DNA of 64,000 bases from JAAZKA01 sp034926225 (GCA_034926225.1 JAYFRF010000004.1:62001-126000); one strand, 5' to 3'; positions 35,151-44,257 are shown, numbered from the stretch's first letter. Program-made: numbers and translations. Notes: generated by a model from the letters alone, not told the origin.

Positions 35151-35179
35151 ATAATAACACAGTTCAATTTATATGTCAA
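35151..35179 (-). promoter_or_regulatory. Promoter of the MATE gene
   Basis: On the minus strand TTGACA (35179-35174), 17 bases and TATTAT (35156-35151) form a near-consensus promoter about 43 bases ahead of the start codon. Confidence 0.8.
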
Positions 35180-35277
35180 TGGTGAATATCACGGTTCCAA
35201 AAGGGAAAACAAACGGCGCAAAAATAACTCTCACTGCATACGATAGGGTAGACCTTGCAAGGAGGGTTGGAAAAAGG

Positions 35278-36342
35278 ATGAAAAGCACTGTATTCTTTAT
35301 GGGGGCGAATGCGCCGAGCGGTTTTGTGGGGCTGTATGACGAATTGCAGGGACCGCATATGCGCAGACTTTATATCCTTAAGGGCGGTCCCGGGAATGGG
35401 AAATCCACATATCTGCGTACCATTGCCGATGCCGCCGAGGAACGGGGCTTATACGTCGAGCGTATCTCCTGCGCGTCAGATCCCGGCTCGCTCGACGGTG
35501 TATACCTGCCTGAACGCGGCATAGCGTGGATTGACGGCACAAGCCCCCATGTCGCGGAGCCGAAGCTGCCGGGTGCGCGGGATGTGTATGTCAACCTCGG
35601 CGAACTATGGAACATAGACGCGCTGGAGCCTGAGACAGGAACGCTTACGCGGCTGTTTGAGTCGTATGCGAAAGCGCAGGCGGCAGCGGTTCGTTATATC
35701 CGCGCGGCGGGCGCGGTATATGATGTGATCTGCGCGCTGCCGGAAGGCGTACGTTTCGACAAGCTTGAACGGCGTACGAAGGGGATCGCTGCGCGGGAAT
35801 TGCGCAAAAAGGGGAAAACTTATGGTAAAGGACGGGAAATCCGACGCTTTTTGTCAGGGATAACGCCGATCGGGCAGATCTGTCGTTACGACAGCGCATT
35901 TGCGTTATGCGAGCGTATTTACGAGCTGACGGATGCGTTTGGGATCGGAAGCGCGATGCTGGAAACGCTGCGGGAAGCGGCGCTGCGCAGCGGATACGAT
36001 ATCATCACCAGCGGACATCCGCTGGCGCCGGAGAAGCTGACGCATCTGCTGATCCCGGGGGCAGGGGTGGGCTTTGTGACCTCGGACGCGGTTTATACCT
36101 GCGACACGGAACCTTATCGGCGGCTGCGGCTGGAGACCCTGGTGAGCGGGGATACCCGCAAAGCGCGGCAAGCGTATAAGGAGAACCGGAAGCTGCTGCG
36201 GAGCCTGCTGGAAGCGGCAAATCAGGCGCAGCGGTGCGCGAAGACGATTCATGACCGAATTGAAGAGCGATATAACCCTACCGTAGATTTTGAAAAACTG
36301 CGTGCGATGGCTCGCGATATGGTGCAAAGGACTCTGGATTGA
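35278..36342 (+). CDS. P-loop ATPase (PRK06851-like)
   Basis: This 354-residue protein resembles an uncharacterised Bacillota ATPase group: ANAPSGFVGLYDELQ, then RLYILKGGPGNGKSTYLRTIAD with a clear Walker A near residue 40. A second diverged half contains SGHPLAPEKLTHLLIPGAGVGFVTSD. No membrane segment is seen. AAGGAGG lies 12 bases before ATG 35278; the frame from 35173 crosses the MATE promoter. It stands between a divergent MATE gene and degV. Function is unknown. Confidence 0.75.
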   Translation: MKSTVFFMGANAPSGFVGLYDELQGPHMRRLYILKGGPGNGKSTYLRTIADAAEERGLYVERISCASDPGSLDGVYLPERGIAWIDGTSPHVAEPKLPGARDVYVNLGELWNIDALEPETGTLTRLFESYAKAQAAAVRYIRAAGAVYDVICALPEGVRFDKLERRTKGIAARELRKKGKTYGKGREIRRFLSGITPIGQICRYDSAFALCERIYELTDAFGIGSAMLETLREAALRSGYDIITSGHPLAPEKLTHLLIPGAGVGFVTSDAVYTCDTEPYRRLRLETLVSGDTRKARQAYKENRKLLRSLLEAANQAQRCAKTIHDRIEERYNPTVDFEKLRAMARDMVQRTLD

Positions 36343-36381
36343 GAAAAGCGGGAGAAAACATAAAATCCACGCTTCATAGAC

Positions 36382-36410
36382 TTGACAAATTGGTGCGGAA
36401 AAGATATACT
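36382..36410 (+). promoter_or_regulatory. Promoter of degV-like gene
   Basis: TTGACA (36382-36387), 17 bases and TATACT (36405-36410) lie between the ATPase stop and the proposed TTG start of the DegV gene. Their presence shows that the frame opening at 36339 is not the real start. Confidence 0.85.
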
Positions 36411-36428
36411 TTTCCTATCAGGAACACG

Positions 36429-36446
36429 AAAGGACATACAATTTTG
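36429..36446 (+). promoter_or_regulatory. Ribosome-binding site and TTG start of degV-like gene
   Basis: AAAGGA at 36429-36434 is spaced nine bases from TTG at 36444. No other start codon lies at a usable distance. Confidence 0.65.
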
Positions 36447-37298
36447 GGTAAAGTCATATTGACCTCTGAAAGTGCGTGTGACCTTGGCGCGGAGCATCTC
36501 ACGCGGCTCGGCGTACCGGTGATACCGTATCATATTTACTTAGATGGCGGCGACTACCTCGACGGCGTGAACCTGACCGCCGACGATATCTTCCGCGTAT
36601 ATCATGAAAAGCATGTACTGCCGCAAACGGGTGCGGTCAATGTGCAGGATTTTGTTGAGTTTTTTACCCCGTTCGTCGAGCAAGGTTACGAGGTCGTCCA
36701 TATCGGACTCGGCAGCGCAATCTCCTGCTCGTATCAGAATGCCATAATCGCCGCCGAAAGTTTGCCCGGCGTCTATCCCGTCGACTCCCGAAACTTGTCC
36801 ACCGGCGTCGGTACGCTGGTGATATACGCCAAGGCGATGATCGAACGCGGCATGTCCGGTGCGGAGGTCAAGGCCGCCTGTGAAGAGCTGCGTACGAGAA
36901 TCCACGGCAGTTTTGTCATCGATACGCTCGAGTTCCTCGCGGCGGGCGGACGCTGCTCGGCGCTTGCGGCGTTTGGCGCAAACCTTTTACGGCTGCATCC
37001 CTGCATCGAGGTCGATACGCAAACTGGTAAGCTTGCCGTGGGGAAAAAGTACCGCGGGCAGATGACAACCGTTCTGCCGCAATACTTCCACGATTTTGTC
37101 AGCCGGTTTAGCGACGTCGAAACCGATTTTATCTTCCTTACGCATGCGGGCAGCCTGGAAGAGGAAATCAGCCTTTCCCGGGAAGCGATTTGGAAGGTAC
37201 ATCCTTATAAAGAAGTATACATAACCCGTGCCGGCTGCACGATATCGACGCATTGCGGCCCGAGGTGCATCGGCTGCTTTGTGGTGACAAAGAAATAA
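36444..37298 (+). CDS. DegV family fatty-acid-binding protein
   Basis: DegV proteins bind fatty acids; the FakB members present them to the kinase FakA. With the TTG start the product has 284 residues, the usual length, beginning with GKVILTSESACDLG, the family start. Other marks are VIPYHIYLDGGDYLDGVNL, GLGSAISCSYQNA, VDSRNLSTGVGTLVIYA and ITRAGCTISTHCGP. It is monocistronic between a promoter at 36382 and a terminator at 37309. Confidence 0.9.
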   Translation: MGKVILTSESACDLGAEHLTRLGVPVIPYHIYLDGGDYLDGVNLTADDIFRVYHEKHVLPQTGAVNVQDFVEFFTPFVEQGYEVVHIGLGSAISCSYQNAIIAAESLPGVYPVDSRNLSTGVGTLVIYAKAMIERGMSGAEVKAACEELRTRIHGSFVIDTLEFLAAGGRCSALAAFGANLLRLHPCIEVDTQTGKLAVGKKYRGQMTTVLPQYFHDFVSRFSDVETDFIFLTHAGSLEEEISLSREAIWKVHPYKEVYITRAGCTISTHCGPRCIGCFVVTKK

Positions 37299-37308
37299 TA
37301 TGGAAAAG

Positions 37309-37347
37309 AACGAAACCGTCGGGTAGCGCTCGGGGGTTTCGTTTTTT
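37309..37347 (+). terminator. Terminator after degV-like gene
   Basis: Arms AACGAAACC and GGTTTCGTT, nine perfect base pairs, enclose a 17-base loop and end in TTTTTT. Confidence 0.85.
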
Positions 37348-37365
37348 AAAGGGAGCGGGAGCGCT

Positions 37366-38127
37366 ATGGCCGTCTATGAGATCGTATTCAGTCCGACCGG
37401 CGGAACCAAAAAGATTGCCGACGCCGTGGCTTGTGGTTTCGCAACCGCGACGGTGATTGACCTCTGCGAATTTGGCGCGGACTGCGCCGCCTATCGTTTC
37501 ACCCCGGACGATCTCTGCATCGTGGCAGTTCCTGCCTTCGGCAGACGGGCGCCGGCTGCTGCGATAACACGCTTAGAGCAGATGGTTGGCAACGCGGCGA
37601 TGGCGGTGGCTGTCGTCAGCTATGGGAACATCGCGTATGGGGATACGCTCTGTGAGCTTGCGGATACGCTAAGTACGGCGGGCTTTCGCTGCGTCGCGGG
37701 CATCGCGGCGGTGGCGGAGCATTCAATTTTACGGCAGTTTGCGTCCGGGCGTCCAGATGCGGCGGATATCGCGGAGCTTTACGCGTTTGGCGCGAAAATT
37801 CGGGAAGCGATTGGGGCTCGAGACATCGCTGAGGAGCTGGAGCTGCCGGGAAACCGTCCGTACAAGGACAGGAGCGCTGTACCGATAAAACCGAGGACAG
37901 GGAAAGGCTGCACAAGCTGCGGATTATGTGCAAAAAGATGTCCCGTAGGCGCGATTCCGGCGGGCAACCCGAGCCGGACGGACGAAAAACGCTGCATCTC
38001 CTGCATGCGGTGCGTCGCGGTATGTCCGGCACATGTGCGGAAGATCAGCCGGGTAATGCTGACGATCGGAGCGGTGACACTTGCAAAGGCTGCGGCAGGG
38101 TTCCGTGCGAATGAGCTGTTTCTGTAA
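37366..38127 (+). CDS. EFR1-type flavodoxin/4Fe-4S ferredoxin protein
   Basis: This 253-residue electron-transfer protein has an N-terminal flavodoxin-like domain (EIVFSPTGGTKKIADAV binds FMN phosphate) and a C-terminal pair of 4Fe-4S clusters in CTSCGLCAKRCPVGAI and CISCMRCVAVCP. Such proteins are common in anaerobic Clostridia; the redox partner is unknown. A GGGAG site precedes the ATG. The PPOX-family gene follows 25 bases later and may share the flavin. Confidence 0.9.
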   Translation: MAVYEIVFSPTGGTKKIADAVACGFATATVIDLCEFGADCAAYRFTPDDLCIVAVPAFGRRAPAAAITRLEQMVGNAAMAVAVVSYGNIAYGDTLCELADTLSTAGFRCVAGIAAVAEHSILRQFASGRPDAADIAELYAFGAKIREAIGARDIAEELELPGNRPYKDRSAVPIKPRTGKGCTSCGLCAKRCPVGAIPAGNPSRTDEKRCISCMRCVAVCPAHVRKISRVMLTIGAVTLAKAAAGFRANELFL

Positions 38128-38152
38128 GGCGTGATCGGAAGGGGGTATAGCT

Positions 38153-38584
38153 ATGGGCGAAAAAGCATCGGTGAAAGCGTATGAACTGATGGACGAGCGT
38201 TTCGGACACGATACGCTGCTTTCACTGGCGACTGCGGACGGTGAAGTCCCTTTTGTGCGTATCGTAAACAGCTACTATGAAAACGGAGCTTTTTATACGA
38301 TTACCTACGCGTTATCCAACAAAATGAGGCAAATTAAGAAGAACCCGGTGGTCGCGGTGTGTGGGGAATGGTTTACCGCCCATGGCATCGGCGAGAATAT
38401 CGGTCACCCCTGTGACGCGTGCAATGGGGAGCTTGCCGCGAAGCTCAAGGTGGTATTCGCCGAATGGTATGACAACGGTCATACGGACGAAAGCGACCCG
38501 AACACCTGCATCCTCCGTATCCGCCTGACGGACGCGGTACTTTACAGTCACGGGACGAGATATGATATGGATTTTACCGTATAA
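38153..38584 (+). CDS. Pyridoxamine 5'-phosphate oxidase family protein
   Basis: The 143-residue product has the split-barrel flavin-binding pattern: TLLSLATADGEVPFVRIVN, then YTITYALSNKMRQIKKNPVVAVCGEWF. Such small members bind FMN, F420 or haem and are seldom true PdxH. AAGGGGG lies before the ATG. A strong bidirectional terminator follows. Confidence 0.85.
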   Translation: MGEKASVKAYELMDERFGHDTLLSLATADGEVPFVRIVNSYYENGAFYTITYALSNKMRQIKKNPVVAVCGEWFTAHGIGENIGHPCDACNGELAAKLKVVFAEWYDNGHTDESDPNTCILRIRLTDAVLYSHGTRYDMDFTV

Positions 38585-38586
38585 AA

Positions 38587-38629
38587 AAACCGCACGCCGG
38601 AAGGGAGAACCTCCTTTCGTGTGCGGTTT
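38587..38629. terminator. Bidirectional terminator between PPOX-family and IclR genes
   Basis: Long arms starting AAACCGCAC and ending GTGCGGTTT, with an inner GGAAGGGAG/CTCCTTTC pairing, are flanked by an A tract on the left. It can end the plus-strand unit and, read from the other strand, lies just past the IclR stop. Confidence 0.8.
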
Positions 38630-38666
38630 AAACTGATAGTCGCTTAATAGTTTTTCACGGCGTGCC

Positions 38667-39395
38667 TCAAAATAGTTCAGAAGGATTGCGCGCGGCGATC
38701 TGCGCGGCGGCGTCGCGAAGGATGCCGAGGAGGTCATAGGGGGAGTGTGCGCCGAGCGTTTCAGGGCTTGGGAAGCAGCCGAGAGCAGCTTCCATGGAAC
38801 CGCCGCGCAGGATGGGGACGGCGATAGCGATGCGGTTTTGGGGGCGTGCGAGCTCGACAAACCCCTCGGCGCGGATCATATAGAGGGAGCGGATGAACTC
38901 CTCGTTATCGCGGAAGCGGCGAGGGAGGGTGTAGATTTCGAGCAGTGCGTCGAGGGTGGAGCGGGGTTGATGAGCGGCGAGCATCAACCCGGTTGCGGAG
39001 GAGAACACGTTCGGATTGGCGGCATACTGCATCACGATGCTGCCGGAATCGTTGACCTCAAGCACGGAGTGGCGGACATTGTTGCGTAGGACGGCGAGAG
39101 ACATGTACAGCCCGTTTTTGCAGGCTAGGGAGGGCATGACGGCCTGCGCGGTGCGCAGCAGGGAAGCGTCGTAAAGCTCGCCGTGGACGAGCGACGCCGA
39201 GAGAACGCCGAGACGGTAGCCGCGCACGGGATCCTTTTGCAGATAACCGGCGTCGGTGAGGGTCTTGACGATCCCGGCGACGGTGGTCGCGTTTTCCCCG
39301 AGTGCGTCAGCCAAATCGGACAGCCGGACAGCCTCTCCGCCGCGCCGGGAAATCTCTTCGAGAATACGCATCGCTTTTATAACGACCTTAACCAT
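38667..39395 (-). CDS. IclR family transcriptional regulator
   Basis: This 242-residue regulator has an N-terminal winged helix (KAMRILEEISRRGG, LSDLADALGENATTVAGIVKTL) and a C-terminal IclR effector domain (MPSLACKNGLYMSLAVL, FSSATGLMLAAH, and PILRGGSMEAALGCF). The family controls catabolism of small organic acids and sugars. ATG 39395 with GGAGGG upstream is chosen over the longer frame to 39437. It is the gene next to the tandem propeller genes, reads the same way, but is separated by a terminator and has its own promoter. Confidence 0.88.
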   Translation of the reverse strand: MVKVVIKAMRILEEISRRGGEAVRLSDLADALGENATTVAGIVKTLTDAGYLQKDPVRGYRLGVLSASLVHGELYDASLLRTAQAVMPSLACKNGLYMSLAVLRNNVRHSVLEVNDSGSIVMQYAANPNVFSSATGLMLAAHQPRSTLDALLEIYTLPRRFRDNEEFIRSLYMIRAEGFVELARPQNRIAIAVPILRGGSMEAALGCFPSPETLGAHSPYDLLGILRDAAAQIAARNPSELF

Positions 39396-39421
39396 GGATA
39401 CCCTCCGGATGTTCAGCATTA

Positions 39422-39433
39422 TAGAATATTCTA
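39422..39433. promoter_or_regulatory. Palindrome on the IclR-gene -10 box
   Basis: TAGAATATTCTA is a perfect 12-base palindrome overlapping the -10 hexamer of the IclR gene promoter. It is a plausible autoregulatory operator, but such short AT-rich palindromes also occur by chance. Confidence 0.4.
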
Positions 39434-39456
39434 CCACTCGACGATGTTTTTGTCAA
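39428..39456 (-). promoter_or_regulatory. Promoter of the IclR gene
   Basis: On the minus strand TTGACA (39456-39451), 17 bases and TAGAAT (39433-39428). The start codon follows about 30 bases later. Confidence 0.8.
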
Positions 39457-39532
39457 CTATAAACAATCCGGACAGGCGGTTTTCGCTCCCATCGCCGTCT
39501 TACGGAACCGTATTCGTTCTGTAGAAAGAATA

Positions 39533-39580
39533 AAAAAACGCCTTCTCCTTGGCGTCCGAAAGCGACGCTAAGGAGAAGGC
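39533..39580 (-). terminator. Terminator after the tandem propeller genes
   Basis: A 17-bp stem with one wobble pair (arms 39540-39556 and 39564-39580) has a seven-base loop and is followed on the minus strand by seven T. It ends the two-gene propeller unit. Confidence 0.9.
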
Positions 39581-39590
39581 ACTTTCATTT

Positions 39591-41867
39591 TTAAAGTCTC
39601 GTATTGGCGACCGCGCCGATGTGGACGGAGCCGATACGATCCGCGCCGCCGATGGCGAGCATTTTGCCGTCCTTCGAGAGGGCGATACTCGTGAGGACAT
39701 TCGACGCGGACGCGCAGTCCATGAAGTTGGGACTGTTGTAGTTTAAGTGACCGATCTGGGCGATGCCGTGATCGTCGTCGTAGGAGAAGACCATGCCCAT
39801 GTCCTCAACGTCGCCGGCGACGCCCCAGACCTTCGTCTTATCGGCGTTTGTGACCATGCAGCGGACAGGACCGTAGGGGGCGGCGTTGCCGAGGGAGAAG
39901 ACGGAGCCGTCGGCACGGACGATACCGAGAAGGCCGTCCTGGGTACCGGCGATGAAACCGCCGTCCTGCCATTCGACGACGCAGGTGGGGTTCGATAGGT
40001 AGCGGCGGCCGGCGACCTCGGGAAGCTTTGTGCCTTCGGGGAGCTTTGCGCCGGACTGGAAATTGCCGGGCAGGAGGTTTTCGCCGAGCCAGGCGCGGCG
40101 TTCCGGGGAAACCTCGGCGTAGGGGAGGATGGAGCGGAGCTTATAAGTAAAGCAGGTCGGCGGAACGACGCCGTAATAACCGTTTTCACGGACGGGCGTG
40201 AAATCGCCGAGGATCCCGCGGATCACCCAGGTAGCGGGGTTTTGATCAACTTCGTCCAGAGTGCGTCCGAGAACCTCGAAGGGATTTTCGGCGATCTGGA
40301 AGTAGTACTGCGGATTACCGTTATCGCCACATAAGCCATGCAGAACACCGTCGTCGTCCCAGGCAAGGCCGATGCACTTCGACGCGGGGATATCGGTATG
40401 CGGGACGGCGCGCCAGATGCGGATGGGGGTGATTTTATCCTCGGGGAACGCCTGGAAGGGGTTCTTGCCGGAGATTTCCTCGCCGGAATATTTGGCAAAC
40501 CCCGGTTTGTAGTTCTTTTTGGCCTCGGCGATCTGTTCGGGCGTGAAGGGAACGGCGCGGAAGGCGGGATCGTTCGAAATAGCGCCCTTTTTCGCCATTT
40601 CCGGGCGGAATTTTGTAAGATCGATGGAGACGACGCCCAGAGTACGTTCGGTACCGTTATTCTTCTGCATGCCGCCGACGAGGTGGAGGATGTCACGAGT
40701 TTCGTCGTAGCAGACGCCGGTAGAGTAGGGCATGGCGAAGACGTTGTTGGAGACATACCCTAGGTTTTCGGGGCGCTTGTTGTGACGGATGTCCCAGCGC
40801 ATGAGGTAGGAGGGGATCGTATACTTGCGGTAGTCGAACGGCGCGGGGTTGCCGAGGATGACGGGCATCACTTGATACCAGAGGGCGCCGTATTTATCGA
40901 CAGCCAGTTCGTTGATGCAGAATTCGGTGTGACGGACGTTGTTGTGGTCGTCGTGCGTGAATTTATGTCCGATGGAACGCACCTTGAGGGTATTCGTATC
41001 AAAGACATAGAAGTCGTCGGAGGTATAGGAGGTAAAGACGAATTCATGGTCGGAGATGTTGCGGGCATGCGCCATGTAGCGATACCAGGTGTTGTTGAAG
41101 GAATTGTTATAGTAGGCCGGATGCCGCCAGTTCATATCCTCGAGGACGACGCGGTCGACGTTGGCGCGCCAGAGGTAGCCGGACTTCGTCATGCCGTAGA
41201 TATGTCCGTCGGGTCCGCGGTGGAGCCGATAACAGAAGACCTCGGCGGCCTTGCCTAGATCGACGACGGTGCGGTCGTCGATGGAGAAGCGGTAGACATG
41301 GCCGCGCATGAAGCCGATCATGTAGAGACAGTTGTATTTCGAGTCATAGGTCATGCCGTAGATGGTCTCACGGGGAACGGGAAGTCCCCAGTTTTCCGTC
41401 TCACCGGTTTTGGGATCGTAGACGAGGATGTAGGAGCCGGGGAAACCCTCATGCGCGTGATGCATATGGGCAAAAGGCATCCATTCGGGATGATCCTTGG
41501 CCTTGGAGGTCGAGTGAGTCGTAGCAACGACGCGGCCGTCGGGGAGGAAGGTGATCGATTCGTGCAGCTTCGTATGCGGAAGCTGACGATCGCGTGCCAG
41601 CGTGTAATGCTGCGAGTTAAAGCAGATATAGCTCTTGTCCTGCGCGTAGTCGTAAGCTAAAAGAGAGGTCTGCGTCTCGCGGGTACCCTCGCACGCGGGA
41701 GCGGTATAGACGATGCCGTCCGGGGAGATGTTGACATCCCAAGTGCCGTGTACGTCCAGGCCGACGTCGAAAGTCGAGTAGCGGACGCCGGTATTCGCGA
41801 TAGTACGGTAGGCTTCCTCAGGGATAATTCCTGAATAATCGAAGGCAAAAGTACGGTTCGCTGCCAT
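39591..41867 (-). CDS. Large propeller-like protein, unknown function (copy 2)
   Basis: This 758-residue protein is a paralogue of the next gene upstream. No signal peptide or membrane span is visible, so it is probably cytoplasmic. Short blocks alternating beta strands with Gly-Asp turns, such as FLPDGRVVATTHST, VYDPKTGE, GPDGHIYGMTKSGYLWR, GTQDGLLGIVRADG and LSKDGKMLAIGGADRIG, suggest one or two beta-propellers of the PQQ/WD-like kind. Shared blocks with the paralogue include HESITFLP, HPEWMPFAH versus QPEWMPFAH, IYGMTYD, YMIGFMRGHVYR and LGKAAEVFCYRLH. No catalytic motif is recognised. It follows its paralogue by 24 bases and is ended by the terminator at 39533. Confidence 0.8.
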   Translation of the reverse strand: MAANRTFAFDYSGIIPEEAYRTIANTGVRYSTFDVGLDVHGTWDVNISPDGIVYTAPACEGTRETQTSLLAYDYAQDKSYICFNSQHYTLARDRQLPHTKLHESITFLPDGRVVATTHSTSKAKDHPEWMPFAHMHHAHEGFPGSYILVYDPKTGETENWGLPVPRETIYGMTYDSKYNCLYMIGFMRGHVYRFSIDDRTVVDLGKAAEVFCYRLHRGPDGHIYGMTKSGYLWRANVDRVVLEDMNWRHPAYYNNSFNNTWYRYMAHARNISDHEFVFTSYTSDDFYVFDTNTLKVRSIGHKFTHDDHNNVRHTEFCINELAVDKYGALWYQVMPVILGNPAPFDYRKYTIPSYLMRWDIRHNKRPENLGYVSNNVFAMPYSTGVCYDETRDILHLVGGMQKNNGTERTLGVVSIDLTKFRPEMAKKGAISNDPAFRAVPFTPEQIAEAKKNYKPGFAKYSGEEISGKNPFQAFPEDKITPIRIWRAVPHTDIPASKCIGLAWDDDGVLHGLCGDNGNPQYYFQIAENPFEVLGRTLDEVDQNPATWVIRGILGDFTPVRENGYYGVVPPTCFTYKLRSILPYAEVSPERRAWLGENLLPGNFQSGAKLPEGTKLPEVAGRRYLSNPTCVVEWQDGGFIAGTQDGLLGIVRADGSVFSLGNAAPYGPVRCMVTNADKTKVWGVAGDVEDMGMVFSYDDDHGIAQIGHLNYNSPNFMDCASASNVLTSIALSKDGKMLAIGGADRIGSVHIGAVANTRL

Positions 41868-41891
41868 AATCGTCAGGTCTCCTTTCGATAT

Positions 41892-44162
41892 TTAAAGCTT
41901 GAAGATATGTACGCAGCCGATACGGTCGGCGTTGCCGACGGCGAGGTACCTGCCGTCGGGGGAAAGGGTGCAGGCGGTTAGGATATGCGCGGCGGTGGGC
42001 CCGTCCATCCAGCCGTGGGAGTTGTAGCTGATGATGCCGAGCTGACGTAAGCCATTGCGGTCGTCGTAGGTGAAGACGGTGCCCATATCCTCATCGTCGC
42101 CGGCGGTGCCGTAGAGGACGGTATGGTCGGCGTTGGTGCAGAGGCAGCGAACGGGACCCAAGGGTGCTGCGTTGCCGAGGTTTTTGATGACGCCGTACTT
42201 GGCAACGGCGAGCAGGCCGTCCTGCGTACCGATGATCTGGCGGTTGTCGGAGAAGTCGACGCAGGCTGTCGCGACGGCACGGAAGCGGCGTCCGGCGACC
42301 TCGGGAAGCTTTAAGCCGGAATCCACGTCGAACGGACGGGGGAAGCTGTTTTCAGAAAGCCATTTATCGCGTCCGACGGTGATTTCATCGTAAGGGATGA
42401 ACTTATCGAGGCGGAAGGCGTAGGATTGCGGGGGGACGATCTCATAATGATCGCCGCAGTCGCGTTCAACAAGGTTTCCTTTCAGAATGGAGCGCCATAC
42501 CCAGACGTCGGGGTTGTTGTCGGCTTCCTCTTTGGAGGCAAACGTTGCGACCGGGTAGGGGACGATCTCGAAATAGTACTTGCGCTCGTCCTCGCACACG
42601 CCGCAGAGCCGTTCTCCATCCCATGCGAGTCCGCGCACCTTGGCATCCTCGACATGACCGCCGGCGAGGGCACGCCACAGACGGATGGGAGTGACCTTTG
42701 AGATGGGAAAAGCGGTAACGGGGTTTAAAACGGCGACTTCCTCGCCGACCCAGTTATTATAATGGGCGGCCTTGTCCTTCGCGGCGGCGATTTCGTTGTC
42801 GTTCATCGGGATTACGCTCATGTCGCGGTTCCAGAGAGGGCCTTTGCCTTCGTCGCAGGCCTTGCGCATAAGGGAAAGATCGATCATAAACAGGCCCTGA
42901 TTGGAGAGAAGCCCCTGACGGGATTCGGTTTTCATGCCGGTCTTGAAACCCTTGACAGGATTGAAGCCGCCGATGAAGAAGAAACGGTCGCGTGCGGCGT
43001 CGACGGTGCAGCAGGTGACGCGCACCAGAGCTTCCTCCTGCGTACCCATAATACCGAGGACTTCCGGACGCTTGCCGGCCTTATAGTCCCAGCGCATCAA
43101 AAGGAGCTGATGCGGGGTTTTATAGAACTCATCCGTCGGATGGTCGTAGCGCTGCGGCTGTAAATAATACCACAGTACGCCGTATTTATCCACACCAAAC
43201 TGGTTCATGCCGTAGTTCGTGATGAGAAAGTCGGATTCATAGTCGAAATCATGGCAGGAACCGAGATCGCGGACGGTGAGGGTATCGGTATCGAAGAGAT
43301 AGAAGTTATCGTGAACATCGGAGGAGAAGATGAATTCATGATCGGAGATGTTGACGCCTTCGTCCATGTAGCGGTACCAGGTATTGGTTACGTAGTTGTC
43401 ACGCACGGCGGGAAGTCTCCAGTTTAAGTCCTCAAGCTTCTGCGTATCGACGTTGACGCGCCATAAAAAGCCGGATTTGGTCATGCCGTAGATATGACCG
43501 TCGGGGCCTAAATGCAGACGGTAGCAGAACACCTCGGCGGCCTTTCCGAGATCCTTGACGGATTTGTCGTCGAGGGAGAGCCGGTAGACATGCCCGCGCA
43601 TGAAGCCGATCATATAGAGGGCGTTATATTTGGGATCGTAGGTCATGCCATAGATGGACTCGCGCGGCGCGGGGCAGCCGAGATTCCAGGACTTGCCGGT
43701 TTCGGGATCGTATTCGATGACGAAGGAACCGGGGAAGCCGTCCCAGACGTGATCGAGATGGGCAAACGGCATCCATTCGGGTTGATATTTGCCGCGATCC
43801 GTGGAATGGGTAGACGCAACAAGGTGGCCGTTTGGCAGGAAGGTGATCGATTCATGGAATTTGGAATGCGGCATATGCCGCTCGCGCGGCAAAACAAGGC
43901 GCTCGGCTTTCAGGACGACGCGTGCTTCATTGGTATCCCAGTCGTATTCGACGAGACGGGTATGGAGACCGCGGCCGGTTTCGTCGCAGGGCGCAAAATA
44001 GAGTTTGCCTGAGTAGGGTGAGTAATTCAAGTCCCAGCAGGAGGGATAATGGGTGCCTGCAGGGTCGATGAGGACACGAACGCCTTCTTGAGGGATTAGA
44101 CGGAATTTTTCCGGATCGTCGAAGCGTCCAAAGTAACTGGTACGTCCTTTTGGAATACTCAT
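41892..44162 (-). CDS. Large propeller-like protein, unknown function (copy 1)
   Basis: The 756-residue product has the same plan as its neighbour: N-terminal YSGKLYFAPCDETGRG, then HESITFLPNGHLVASTHST, a central IYGMTKSGFLWRVNVD, and a C-terminal GTQDGLLAVAKYG, then LGNAAPLGPVRCLCTNADHT and LSPDGRYLAVGNADRIG. It has no signal peptide. The blocks are strongly conserved between the copies while linkers differ, so both are probably functional and diverged after duplication. GGAGG lies 10 bases before the ATG, and a promoter at 44229 drives the pair. The family is not recognised; sugar lactonase-like or sialidase-like propellers are possible distant relatives. Confidence 0.8.
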   Translation of the reverse strand: MSIPKGRTSYFGRFDDPEKFRLIPQEGVRVLIDPAGTHYPSCWDLNYSPYSGKLYFAPCDETGRGLHTRLVEYDWDTNEARVVLKAERLVLPRERHMPHSKFHESITFLPNGHLVASTHSTDRGKYQPEWMPFAHLDHVWDGFPGSFVIEYDPETGKSWNLGCPAPRESIYGMTYDPKYNALYMIGFMRGHVYRLSLDDKSVKDLGKAAEVFCYRLHLGPDGHIYGMTKSGFLWRVNVDTQKLEDLNWRLPAVRDNYVTNTWYRYMDEGVNISDHEFIFSSDVHDNFYLFDTDTLTVRDLGSCHDFDYESDFLITNYGMNQFGVDKYGVLWYYLQPQRYDHPTDEFYKTPHQLLLMRWDYKAGKRPEVLGIMGTQEEALVRVTCCTVDAARDRFFFIGGFNPVKGFKTGMKTESRQGLLSNQGLFMIDLSLMRKACDEGKGPLWNRDMSVIPMNDNEIAAAKDKAAHYNNWVGEEVAVLNPVTAFPISKVTPIRLWRALAGGHVEDAKVRGLAWDGERLCGVCEDERKYYFEIVPYPVATFASKEEADNNPDVWVWRSILKGNLVERDCGDHYEIVPPQSYAFRLDKFIPYDEITVGRDKWLSENSFPRPFDVDSGLKLPEVAGRRFRAVATACVDFSDNRQIIGTQDGLLAVAKYGVIKNLGNAAPLGPVRCLCTNADHTVLYGTAGDDEDMGTVFTYDDRNGLRQLGIISYNSHGWMDGPTAAHILTACTLSPDGRYLAVGNADRIGCVHIFKL

Positions 44163-44228
44163 TCGTTAAAAACCTCCGAATAAAAGGATCAGCCATAAAA
44201 AGATATTTTAAAAGCATACCTTAAAGCG

Positions 44229-44257
44229 ATTGTAGCATACAAGAGAGCGCAATGCAA
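44229..44257 (-). promoter_or_regulatory. Promoter of the tandem propeller genes
   Basis: On the minus strand TTGCAT (44257-44252), 17 bases and TACAAT (44234-44229). The leader is about 60 bases and AT-rich. Confidence 0.75.

Noticed and set aside
36339..36443. Overlap of the DegV frame with the ATPase stop as an ATGA coupling
   Set aside because: A strong promoter (TTGACA-17-TATACT) and a separate ribosome-binding site lie inside this stretch, so translation starts at TTG 36444.
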